11,497 nt of DNA, taken from NCBI GenBank assembly GCA_041572275.1, contig JBFFSQ010000089.1:1-11497 (forward strand). Direction: 5' to 3'. The notes below the pieces were generated by a model. It was not told the DNA's origin, made no database searches, and saw only the letters and a list, made by a program, of their open reading frames with translations. Both the position numbers and the translations under genes were made by a program. Numbering within the stretch: position 1 is the first letter of the stretch; every line of letters begins with the position of its first letter. The DNA comes from JBFFSQ01 sp041572275 (lineage in GTDB: Bacteria; Pseudomonadota; Gammaproteobacteria; SZUA-229). Below, one piece after another: positions 1-6,516 of the stretch.

Positions 1-1
1 C

Positions 2-1297
2 GACCCACCCACGCCACCCGAAATGTCGCTGGCCTTAATGAAAGAACGTAAAAAAGTTTATGTTCAGGAAAAAGACTACCCGACCAAACCTATGCATGGT
101 CGTAACTGGGAAAACTTCTTCCTGGTTATCGAACGTGATGTAGGTAAAGTCGCCATTATTGACGGTGACAAACATGAAGTTGTGGCTCATATCGATACCG
201 GTTATGCAGTACACGTACTGAAAGCAGCAGAGCATCACAACACTTTACATGCTAAAAACCCGGGTCGTTTCTGGTACACCATGGGTCGTGACGGTAAATT
301 AACCAAGATTGACCTGTGGGCGACACCTGACAAGATGCGTGTAGCTGAAGTACAGGTTGCCTATGATGCTCGTGACGTTGCCGTATCCGGTGATGGTAAA
401 TACATCATCGGTGGCGGTTACTGGCCTCCACATTTTGTTATCGTTGATGCGCAAACGATGGACCCACTGAAAGTTGTTTCATCACGCGGTGTGAATGTTG
501 ATGGTGACTATGTAGAAGAGTCTCGTGTTGCAGCTATCTATGACACACCTGGTGCATCTTCCTGGCTGGTAGCCATGAAAGAACTGGGGCAAATGTGGCA
601 GGTAGATTACTCTGATATCGATAACCTGCGTATTGAGCAGATTGACTCAGCCAAGTTCCTGCATGATGGTTTCTTCGACCCAACTGGTCGTTACTTCCAG
701 ATCGCAGCGAATGCATCTAACAAGATGGTTGTTGTTGATACTCAGACTCGTAAGCTGGAAGCCATGATTGATGTTGACAAGCTGCCACATCCCGGTCCTG
801 GCGCAAACTGGATTGATCCTAAATGCGGTCCTGTCGGCGGTACTACACATCTGGGTACAGGTCTGGTCAGTGTCTGGGGTAATGATCCAAAAGGTCACAA
901 AGACCAGGCATGGAAACTGTGTTATACCGTTGAAACTGACGGTGCTGGTGTGTTCATCCGTACGCATCCAAAATCTGATTATGTATGGGCGGATCAGACC
1001 AAGCATCCAGAACCAGAAGTACAGCAGTCTATTCAGGTTATCGACAAGAAAACTCGTAAAATCGTTAAAACCATTCGCCTGACCGAGAAGAAAGGTTATG
1101 CAGCGGTTCACATGGAGTTCAACAACGATGGTTCAGAAGTTTGGGTTTCAATCTGGAATCGTGCAGATTCTCTGAAACCTAATGGTGAAATCGTAATCTT
1201 TGATGCGAAAACGCTGAAAGAGAAAGCGCGTGTTAAAGGTCTCTATGCACCAACGGGTAAATTCAATGTTCATAACCGTGTTAACCACGTAACTTAA
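2..1297 (+). CDS. nirS: cytochrome cd1 nitrite reductase, C-terminal part (5' end outside window)
   Basis: This is the periplasmic nitrite reductase that forms nitric oxide using heme c and heme d1. Only the end of the linker after the heme c domain and the whole d1 eight-bladed propeller are present. The frame is open from base 2 (DPPTPPE, then Met at 23), so that Met is internal and not the start. Counting it as 1, visible landmarks are GYAVH (His64, expected axial d1 ligand), GRDGKLTKIDLW (88-99), YWPPHFVIVDAQT (133-145), FLHDG (222-226), the two expected active-site histidines in TTHLG (His276) and RTHPKS (His315), EFNNDGSEVWVSIWN (385-399) and the closing TGKFNVHN. This ending and the neighbouring nirT-type gene favour NirS over the paralogue NirN. 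Oddities against the classical enzyme, which I recall from memory, are a roughly nine-residue His-rich insertion after His64 and GG in place of the usual W-A/S before the TTH motif. A strong terminator follows. Confidence 0.93.
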   Translation, partial: DPPTPPEMSLALMKERKKVYVQEKDYPTKPMHGRNWENFFLVIERDVGKVAIIDGDKHEVVAHIDTGYAVHVLKAAEHHNTLHAKNPGRFWYTMGRDGKLTKIDLWATPDKMRVAEVQVAYDARDVAVSGDGKYIIGGGYWPPHFVIVDAQTMDPLKVVSSRGVNVDGDYVEESRVAAIYDTPGASSWLVAMKELGQMWQVDYSDIDNLRIEQIDSAKFLHDGFFDPTGRYFQIAANASNKMVVVDTQTRKLEAMIDVDKLPHPGPGANWIDPKCGPVGGTTHLGTGLVSVWGNDPKGHKDQAWKLCYTVETDGAGVFIRTHPKSDYVWADQTKHPEPEVQQSIQVIDKKTRKIVKTIRLTEKKGYAAVHMEFNNDGSEVWVSIWNRADSLKPNGEIVIFDAKTLKEKARVKGLYAPTGKFNVHNRVNHVT

Positions 1298-1315
1298 ACA
1301 TTAAGCAGTACCCAT

Positions 1316-1345
1316 AATGGGCGGGTCTTTACCCGCCCATTTTTT
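1316..1345 (+). terminator. intrinsic terminator after nirS
   Basis: A perfect 10-bp stem, ATGGGCGGGT (1317-1326) with ACCCGCCCAT (1331-1340), closes a CTTT loop. An extra A-T pair at the base overlaps a run of five T (1341-1345). It lies 18 bases after the nirS stop and 48 bases before the next start. Downstream genes therefore depend on readthrough or on their own promoter, as expected if NirS is needed in much larger amounts than its biosynthesis enzymes. Confidence 0.93.
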
Positions 1346-1393
1346 CTAATAACAATATATTTAAATCAGGTCCGGCTATCCTGGAGATACACA

Positions 1394-3133
1394 ATGTACG
1401 ACCTCTATCGTCAATTGCTTTCCCGTAAAATCATCCTTGGAACCACTGTCGGTGCCGCGATTGTCTTTATGATTGTGGGTGTCATTTTCTGGGGTGGATT
1501 CAACACCGCCATGGAAGCCACCAACACTTTAGAATTCTGTATTACCTGTCACGAAATGGAAGAAAATGTATACCAGGAATACACCAAAACGATTCATTAC
1601 ACCAACCGTGCCGGCGTCAGGGCCACTTGCTCCGACTGCCATGTTCCCCGTCCCTGGGTGCACAAGGTTGTACGTAAAATCCAGGCCAGTAACGAGGTCC
1701 TGCATAAAATACTGGGTACGATTGATACGCCAGAAAAATTCAATGAAAAACGTTTGAAATTAGCGACAAACGTTTGGAACACGATGAAGGCCACCGATTC
1801 ACGCGAATGTCGCAACTGCCATGACTTCGCCACCATGAATCCGGAAAATCAGAAAGGTCGTTCACGTAAACAACATTTAAATGGCATGAAAGCCGGCAAT
1901 ACCTGTATCGACTGTCATAAAGGCATTGCACACAGTAAAGTCCATGACCAGATGCCAGAAGATCAACTCGAAGCACTAGAAACTCCAAATCCTGATTTTA
2001 TTCGTCCACTACCCGCTCAATGGGCCGCGTTTGAAGAAGCTAAATCAGCACCGGCAGCAGAACAACAAGTCGCTTCTAGCACTCCGGTAGCTGTAGCAGA
2101 AACCACAACCGAACCTACAACTGATTCTGCTCCTGTGGCTACTCCGGCACCAACAGCAGCCAGTTCTACGTCAGCTATTGACTGGAGCGGCGTTGAAGGT
2201 CGTAAAGTAACTGTATTCTATCCCGGTCAGTCATCAATGGAATGGGTATTGGGTCGTGACCACGGTGGTAAACGTGCCTTTAATTCCGGCGATCGTTGCT
2301 TTGACTGTCATGAAGAAGAATTAGCTGACATCGGCCAGAAAATCGTCACCGGTGAAAAAGAACTGGATGATGGCAGCATGGAGCCGACTCTGATTCCTGG
2401 CAAACGTGGCAGCTTCCCGGTTCAGATACAGTCTGCCCATGATGGTGAAAACCTGTACATGCGCTTTAGCTGGGCCGATACTGAACATACCCCAGCCCCC
2501 TTTGTTGAAGGCGGCAAAATGGACCCCAACAATAAAGTCAAACTGGCAATTATGTTTGCTACCGATGACGTAGAATACGCAGATCGTGCTGGCTGCTGGG
2601 GTACCTGTCATGCTGACCTGAGAACTATGCCCTTTGCACCAGAACAGGCCGCTATTTCTGGCTCAGGTGCTGCCGCACTCAACTCGGCCGATGGTATGAC
2701 CAAATACATCGCTGAAAGTCGCACTGAGATCAATCTGAAATCCCGCAAAGGTGCTCTCGGCGGCTGGGACAAACTGAAAGACAGTGGTGAAATCAAGTCT
2801 GAACTGGATGCGGGTCACTTCATGGATTTATTGCGCTATCGAGCGGGTGAAAAGAAATCAACCAATGGCTATATCCTGGCTGATCGCGTGGAAGAAGGTG
2901 GCATTGATGTTGAATTCACCGGTACGCTAAACAACGGCACCTGGGTTGTGGAAATGGTACGCAAGCTGAAGTCCGACAAAGCCGGTGACATCAGTCTGGA
3001 TACCGCCGCCACATACAACATTGGCTTTGCCATCCATGATGACTTCACCAATGCCCGTTATCATCATGTCTCACTCGGTTACAAACTCGGCTTTGATAAT
3101 GCGGAAGCTGAAATTAATGCCGTGAAAAAATAA
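1394..3133 (+). CDS. NapC/NirT-type tetraheme quinol dehydrogenase fused to an ethylbenzene-dehydrogenase-like heme domain
   Basis: A 579-aa membrane-anchored, periplasm-facing multiheme cytochrome, likely to carry electrons from the quinol pool to NirS. The start has GGAG seven bases upstream (1383-1386). Residues 12-34 form one uncleaved membrane anchor. The head is a classical NapC/NirT module with four CXXCH sites: CITCH (49-53), CSDCH (79-83), CRNCH (139-143) and CIDCH (171-175). NirT proteins normally end near residue 200. Here an Ala/Thr/Pro-rich linker (about 216-262) leads to a second domain of about 315 residues with CFDCH (302-306), the phrase NLYMRFSWAD (353-362) typical of the ethylbenzene dehydrogenase / DMSO-reductase heme-binding family, and CWGTCH (401-406), a CX3CH variant of a heme c site. 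The protein could hold five or six c hemes plus possibly a b-type heme in the second domain. The NapC/NirT assignment is firm; the role of the C-terminal domain is inferred. Confidence 0.9.
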   Translation: MYDLYRQLLSRKIILGTTVGAAIVFMIVGVIFWGGFNTAMEATNTLEFCITCHEMEENVYQEYTKTIHYTNRAGVRATCSDCHVPRPWVHKVVRKIQASNEVLHKILGTIDTPEKFNEKRLKLATNVWNTMKATDSRECRNCHDFATMNPENQKGRSRKQHLNGMKAGNTCIDCHKGIAHSKVHDQMPEDQLEALETPNPDFIRPLPAQWAAFEEAKSAPAAEQQVASSTPVAVAETTTEPTTDSAPVATPAPTAASSTSAIDWSGVEGRKVTVFYPGQSSMEWVLGRDHGGKRAFNSGDRCFDCHEEELADIGQKIVTGEKELDDGSMEPTLIPGKRGSFPVQIQSAHDGENLYMRFSWADTEHTPAPFVEGGKMDPNNKVKLAIMFATDDVEYADRAGCWGTCHADLRTMPFAPEQAAISGSGAAALNSADGMTKYIAESRTEINLKSRKGALGGWDKLKDSGEIKSELDAGHFMDLLRYRAGEKKSTNGYILADRVEEGGIDVEFTGTLNNGTWVVEMVRKLKSDKAGDISLDTAATYNIGFAIHDDFTNARYHHVSLGYKLGFDNAEAEINAVKK

Positions 3134-3141
3134 CGACCGTC

Positions 3142-3181
3142 TAAACACCAGCCGAATACGATTAACTTCGGCTGGTGTTTA
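3142..3181 (+). repeat. perfect 15-bp inverted repeat (hairpin) after the NirT-type gene
   Basis: TAAACACCAGCCGAA (3142-3156) and its exact reverse complement (3167-3181) enclose a 10-base loop, starting nine bases after the stop codon. The downstream arm ends in GTTTA and is followed by AAGACA, so there is no T-run for a classical intrinsic terminator. It could be a weak terminator, a 3'-end stabiliser that lowers expression of the genes behind it, or a binding site for a dimeric protein. Confidence 0.75.
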
Positions 3182-3205
3182 AAGACAACATAATGGACTA
3201 ACAAC

Positions 3206-3235
3206 ATGATAGACCTGAACAAAACGAGCCCATGA
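3206..3235 (+). other. possible 9-codon leader ORF
   Basis: ATG at 3206 opens nine codons (MIDLNKTSP) whose TGA overlaps the ATG of the next small ORF as ATGA (3232-3235). No clear ribosome binding site is visible. I list it only because it forms a chain of ATGA overlaps with the following two frames. It may be chance. Confidence 0.2.
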
Positions 3236-3306
3236 AGCTACCAGGTTCTGCTCTGTGCAATTTATTACCGGGATCAGATCCCCGTTACTTTGGAGCATAT
3301 GTATGA
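3232..3306 (+). other. possible 24-codon small ORF coupled to the following gene
   Basis: ATG at 3232 gives 24 codons, beginning MKLPGSALCNLLPG and ending DPRYFGAYV. Its TGA (3304-3306) overlaps the ATG of the secreted-protein gene (3303) in an ATGA junction, the usual layout for translational coupling. The ribosome binding site is weak (CGAG seven bases ahead). The codons contain the GGAG site of the next gene, so translation here could affect initiation there. I do not recognise the peptide. Confidence 0.3.
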
Positions 3307-3485
3307 AACAACTCCTCATTATTTTTCATCTGTGTCTTGCCCTGTTGCTGGTCTTTATTATCCCAGTCTATTCATACGCTGCTGAAACAGATTTGAGCTT
3401 CAAAAATACTGAGCCTTTCACTGTAATCACTCACACTCATGGTATCGACCAGCCTGAACTGACTGGAGTTAAACATGTCGAGTAA
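3303..3485 (+). CDS. small predicted secreted protein, 60 aa
   Basis: I chose ATG 3303 because GGAG lies seven bases upstream (3292-3295) and because the product then starts with a classical signal peptide: two-residue MK lead, a hydrophobic core of about 16 residues and a likely signal peptidase I cut after SYA (near residue 21). An earlier in-frame ATG at 3255 would put 16 extra residues before the signal. The mature peptide would be only about 39 residues, mostly polar, with two histidines (THTHG) and no cysteine, so it is neither a heme c protein nor a lipoprotein. Its end overlaps nirE by 11 bases, with nirE's ribosome binding site inside its coding region, so the two are probably translationally coupled. 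I do not recognise the family. It could be a periplasmic accessory peptide for NirS or heme d1, or the remnant of a longer protein. Confidence 0.55.
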   Translation: MKQLLIIFHLCLALLLVFIIPVYSYAAETDLSFKNTEPFTVITHTHGIDQPELTGVKHVE

Positions 3486-4269
3486 CAGCTCGGTAATTGC
3501 GCTGGTGGGTGCCGGCCCCGGTGATCCTGACCTGCTCACCCTGAAAGCTTATAAGCTAATCCAGCAGGCTGACGTAATCGTCTATGACCGTCTGGTCTCA
3601 CAACCTATCCTGGATATGATTCCCCACGGTACCCAACGTGTTTATGTCGGCAAGGCTTCAGGCCAACACCACATGGGGCAGGATGAAATCAATCAGTTGC
3701 TGGTTAAACTGGCGCAGACCCAGAAACAGGTGGTGCGTCTGAAAGGCGGCGACCCATTTATTTTTGGCCGCGGTAGTGAAGAAGCCCAATATTTGATTCA
3801 GCATGGCATCGACTTTGAATATGTACCCGGCATTACCGCCGCATCTGCCTGTAGCGCCTATGCCGGTATTCCGCTAACCCACCGGGGTATAGCCACCAGC
3901 GTACGACTAATTACCGGTCATTGCCGGGCCGATCACCCGCTTGACCTGAACTGGAAAAGTCTGGCAGAACCCAACACCACATTGGTGTTTTATATGGGAT
4001 TAGCTAACCTGTCCCAGCTTAAAAATGAACTGATTAAAGCGGGACTGCCCGCTAACACACCGGCAGCTGCGGTGGAAAATGGCACTACAGCCATGCAACG
4101 TCGCTGCATTTCCAATTTATCAAAATTACCTGATGATATTGAAGCCATGGCGATTCAGTCGCCGGCGCTCATCATTATTGGTAATGTCGTAAACTTTGCC
4201 GATGAACTAAACTGGTTTACCCCCCAGCATGCTGAAAACCAACTTGATCAAATTGCCAGTAAAGGTTGA
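3475..4269 (+). CDS. nirE: uroporphyrinogen-III C-methyltransferase (SUMT) of heme d1 biosynthesis
   Basis: A cytoplasmic enzyme that uses two S-adenosylmethionines to methylate uroporphyrinogen III at C2 and C7, giving precorrin-2, the entry to siroheme and heme d1. The 264-aa length fits a stand-alone SUMT, with no CysG-type dehydrogenase/ferrochelatase domain. Family motifs are clear: GAGPGDPDLLTLKA (12-25), YDRLVS (37-42), VRLKGGDPFIFGRG (87-100), VPGITAASACSAYAGIPLTHRG (117-138) and YMGL (173-176). The start has GGAG six bases upstream (3465-3468) and overlaps the preceding small gene. The end overlaps nirC by 41 bases. By sequence alone it could be called cobA; its place between a nirT-type gene and nirC/nirF makes nirE the better name. 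Conversion of precorrin-2 to siroheme must come from an enzyme outside the window. Confidence 0.93.
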   Translation: MSSNSSVIALVGAGPGDPDLLTLKAYKLIQQADVIVYDRLVSQPILDMIPHGTQRVYVGKASGQHHMGQDEINQLLVKLAQTQKQVVRLKGGDPFIFGRGSEEAQYLIQHGIDFEYVPGITAASACSAYAGIPLTHRGIATSVRLITGHCRADHPLDLNWKSLAEPNTTLVFYMGLANLSQLKNELIKAGLPANTPAAAVENGTTAMQRRCISNLSKLPDDIEAMAIQSPALIIIGNVVNFADELNWFTPQHAENQLDQIASKG

Positions 4270-4612
4270 ACCACACGGCCATACAGGCTGCACCTTCATT
4301 TGGGCTGTCATTACCATAATGATGTGGTTACCAATAACAGCACAGGCTGAACTCTCGGCGCAACGTCAGCAGGAATTACAACATCTGTTAAAGCACGACT
4401 GCGGCTCATGCCACGGCATGACGTTAAAAGGCGGCCTGGGTCCTGCCCTGCTACCCGATGCACTCAAAAACAAGCCAGATGAATTACTCTTCGTCACCAT
4501 ACGCGAAGGTCGCCCAGGTACACCAATGCCACCCTGGAAGTCACAATTGTCCGAGGCTGATGTCCACTGGCTGGTGCAAACCCTCAGACAGGGCCCACAA
4601 CAAGAAGACTAA
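4229..4612 (+). CDS. nirC: periplasmic monoheme cytochrome c, NirC type
   Basis: A small class I cytochrome c, 127 aa with its leader. In known nir clusters NirC serves as electron donor to NirS and may supply electrons during heme d1 maturation. One heme c site, CGSCH (58-62), is followed by the usual GxxLKGGLGPAL stretch, and Met100 in TPMPPWKSQLS is the likely distal ligand; the C-terminal helix DVHWLVQTL ends the fold. Residues 21-40 are a signal peptide core ending TAQA, cut before ELSAQ. ATG 4229 lies 41 bases inside nirE and has no good ribosome binding site. It leaves a long, mildly basic n-region of about 20 residues. The next in-frame ATG (4319) would destroy the signal peptide, so 4229 or a nearby non-ATG start is most likely. 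nirF begins 10 bases after the stop. Confidence 0.88.
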   Translation: MLKTNLIKLPVKVEPHGHTGCTFIWAVITIMMWLPITAQAELSAQRQQELQHLLKHDCGSCHGMTLKGGLGPALLPDALKNKPDELLFVTIREGRPGTPMPPWKSQLSEADVHWLVQTLRQGPQQED

Positions 4613-4622
4613 AGATCATACT

Positions 4623-5792
4623 ATGAAAAAAATCATTCTCCTTTGCCTGTTTCTGCCCCTGCTCACAGCCTGCGTCACCACTCAGCTACGCGGCACCGGC
4701 GATATGGGCCTGATCATCGAACGGGCAATTGGTCGTTTACAGGTGGTTGAGCACAGCAACAACAGCGCCATTAGTCAGATTGACGGTCTCGGTGACCTCT
4801 CTCATGCTTCCATTGTCTATTCTCGTGACGAGCGCTACGGCTATGTATTTGGTCGCGATGGCGGCCTGACCAAAGTGGACATTCTGACTCAAACCATCGT
4901 TAAACGGGTGATGCAATCCGGCAACAGTATTGGTGGCGCTATATCTCAGGATGGCTCACTGGTAGCCGTCTCCAATTACAAACCTGGTGGCGTCAAAATA
5001 TTTGATGCAAAAACCCTGGAACTGGTGGCCGATATCCCCGCCATTTACGGCAACAATAAACAGTCCAAAACCGTGGGCCTGGTTGATGCACCAGGCCAGC
5101 GTTTTGTATTCAGCTTATACGATGGTGACGAAACCTGGGTCGTCGACATGAAACAACCGGCCCATCCAGTGATTACCAAATTTAAAGACATTGGTCGCCT
5201 GCCCTATGATGGTCTGATCACACCGGATGGCCGCTATTATATTGCCGGACTGTTTGGCGAAGATGGCATGGCGCTACTCGACCTCTGGCATCTCGATAAA
5301 GGCATCCAACGGATTTTGCCTAACTATGGCCGCGGCAGGGAAAAATTGCCCGTATATAAAATGCCACATCTGGAAGGCTGGGCCATGGCCGGTGACAGAA
5401 TATTCATGCCCGCCGTCGGCCAATACGAAGTGCTGGTGGCCGACAGTCACAACTGGCAGCAGGTTGCCAGTATCCCTGTGCATGGCCAGCCCATATTTGT
5501 TATGAGCCGCCCCGACCATAAACAGATGTGGGTCAATTTTGCACATCCTAGAAATGACACCATTCAGGTCATCGATGTAGAAACACTCAAGGTCATTAAA
5601 ACACTAAAACCGGGTAAGGCAGTCCTGCATATGGAATTCAGTCCCCGTGGAGAAACCGTGTGGATGTCAGTACGCGATGAAGATCGGGTCGATATTGTCG
5701 ACACCGAAACCTTTAAGGTCATCACCAGTATTGCAGCCGACAAGCCAAGTGGCATCTTCTTCACCAACCGAGCCCATAAAATCGGGCTTTAA
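4623..5792 (+). CDS. nirF: heme d1 biosynthesis protein NirF, periplasmic lipoprotein
   Basis: A d1-type beta-propeller protein related to the NirS d1 domain but lacking heme c. It binds heme d1 or its precursors and acts at a late periplasmic step of cofactor synthesis. The start at 4623 is chosen over an upstream in-frame ATG (4458), which lies inside nirC, because it yields a lipoprotein leader with lipobox LTAC (Cys17) and the family's usual length (389 aa). Strongly conserved stretches include GDLSHASIVYSRD, GYVFGRDGGLTKVD, SIGGAISQDG, PDGRYYIAGLFGEDGMALLD, REKLPVYKMPHLEGWA, ILHMEFSPRG-like VLHMEFSPRGETVWMS, and SGIFFTNRAHKIGL at the end. GRDGGLTKVD mirrors GRDGKLTKID in the NirS of this window, reflecting common ancestry. 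The ribosome binding site is weak (AAGATCATACT before ATG), consistent with low expression downstream of nirC. Confidence 0.95.
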   Translation: MKKIILLCLFLPLLTACVTTQLRGTGDMGLIIERAIGRLQVVEHSNNSAISQIDGLGDLSHASIVYSRDERYGYVFGRDGGLTKVDILTQTIVKRVMQSGNSIGGAISQDGSLVAVSNYKPGGVKIFDAKTLELVADIPAIYGNNKQSKTVGLVDAPGQRFVFSLYDGDETWVVDMKQPAHPVITKFKDIGRLPYDGLITPDGRYYIAGLFGEDGMALLDLWHLDKGIQRILPNYGRGREKLPVYKMPHLEGWAMAGDRIFMPAVGQYEVLVADSHNWQQVASIPVHGQPIFVMSRPDHKQMWVNFAHPRNDTIQVIDVETLKVIKTLKPGKAVLHMEFSPRGETVWMSVRDEDRVDIVDTETFKVITSIAADKPSGIFFTNRAHKIGL

Positions 5793-5807
5793 GATCAGAC
5801 TTTCGTC

Positions 5808-6110
5808 ATGAATACACAACCTTCCCACAAACTCTGGCGCTACGTCACCTATATCCCATCTGTCTATGCAGTACTTGGCTTCATTACAGTGATGACCTCC
5901 TATAGCCAGAACTGGGGCGGCGCACCTAAGTTCACCACGGTCATCGCCGTCTTTTTCTGCGAAACCCTGATGGTTATTTCAGCCTTTGCGGTACTGTCTT
6001 ATATCAAACAGAGACAACGCAGCACACATGCAAAAAAAATTCTGATGCTGAATATTGCACTGATCCTCACCGGCTTTTTTACGGGCCTGTATTTATTCCT
6101 CGGCTTGTAG
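5808..6110 (+). CDS. unrecognised small integral membrane protein, 100 aa
   Basis: The protein has three predicted membrane segments: about residues 13-31 (YIPSVYAVLGFITVMTSYS), 41-66 (FTTVIAVFFCETLMVISAF onward) and 76-99 (KKILMLNIALILTGFFTGLYL onward). A short basic loop (KQRQRSTHAKK) follows the second segment. Only one cysteine is present and there is no heme or metal motif. It starts 15 bases after the nirF stop and only seven bases separate its end from the next membrane protein, so all three are probably co-transcribed. I do not recognise the family. Position suggests a membrane accessory to heme d1 trafficking or NirS assembly, but nothing in the sequence proves it. Confidence 0.75.
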   Translation: MNTQPSHKLWRYVTYIPSVYAVLGFITVMTSYSQNWGGAPKFTTVIAVFFCETLMVISAFAVLSYIKQRQRSTHAKKILMLNIALILTGFFTGLYLFLGL

Positions 6111-6117
6111 GTTAACA

Positions 6118-6516
6118 ATGAACTGGAAAGCATTATTGGCAGGTTCTGCCACCATTATTTTTCTCGGACTGTTACTACAGCTGTTATTTTTACTGGCCGC
6201 CACCGGCTATACCCTGGTCATTCGTGAGCATCCGCAATGGCAAAGTCTTGGCACTGTGCTGGCGTATGCCCTGGGGATTTTCAGCTACTTCATTATCATG
6301 TCTATTGGTGGCTACATCGCAGCTAACATTGCCCGTCGCCATGTCTACCGTCATGCTGTCTTCATTGGTGCAGCAACCACCGGCCTGTCACTGATCAGCT
6401 CTCTACAGGCGGGCAACATCACACTGACCAGTATCAGTTTTGTTATCGCTGGCATTGGTTTCACCATGACCGGAGCTTACTTCTGGTACCAGGCACACAA
6501 AACCGAGTCAACCTAA
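6118..6516 (+). CDS. unrecognised four-helix membrane protein, 132 aa
   Basis: Four hydrophobic segments are visible: about residues 5-35 (LLAGSATIIFLGLLLQLLFL onward), 42-70 (LGTVLAYALGIFSYFIIMSI onward, then GGYIAANIARR), 75-95 (HAVFIGAATTGLSLISSL) and 101-127 (TLTSISFVIAGIGFTMTGAY onward). They contain small-residue patterns (GGYIAAN, GAATTG, AGIG) that suit tightly packed helices. No cysteine and no cofactor motif is present. TAGG, including the previous gene's stop codon, lies six bases before the start. Being adjacent to the 100-aa membrane protein, the two may form a complex. It resembles small membrane proteins with a repeated GGxxA pattern in general terms only. Function unknown. It is the last gene of the first nir block. 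Confidence 0.75.
   Translation: MNWKALLAGSATIIFLGLLLQLLFLLAATGYTLVIREHPQWQSLGTVLAYALGIFSYFIIMSIGGYIAANIARRHVYRHAVFIGAATTGLSLISSLQAGNITLTSISFVIAGIGFTMTGAYFWYQAHKTEST

Noticed and set aside
35..1111. Long reverse-strand open frames (35-238, 534-716, 647-1111) and a + strand frame at 768-1082 inside nirS
   Set aside because: They lie fully within the well-conserved NirS frame, show no family motif and have no independent ribosome binding site; they are shadows.
23..1297. NirN instead of NirS for the partial first gene
   Set aside because: NirN also has a heme c domain plus a d1 propeller, but the TTHLG / RTHPKS pair, the EVWVSIWN stretch, the TGKFNVHN end and the adjacent nirT-type gene fit NirS better. 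The missing N-terminus keeps a small doubt.
3271..3283. Palindrome GGGATC-A-GATCCC as operator or hairpin
   Set aside because: The one-base centre leaves only a four-pair stem when folded, and it lies in the candidate 24-codon ORF; too short to support a function.
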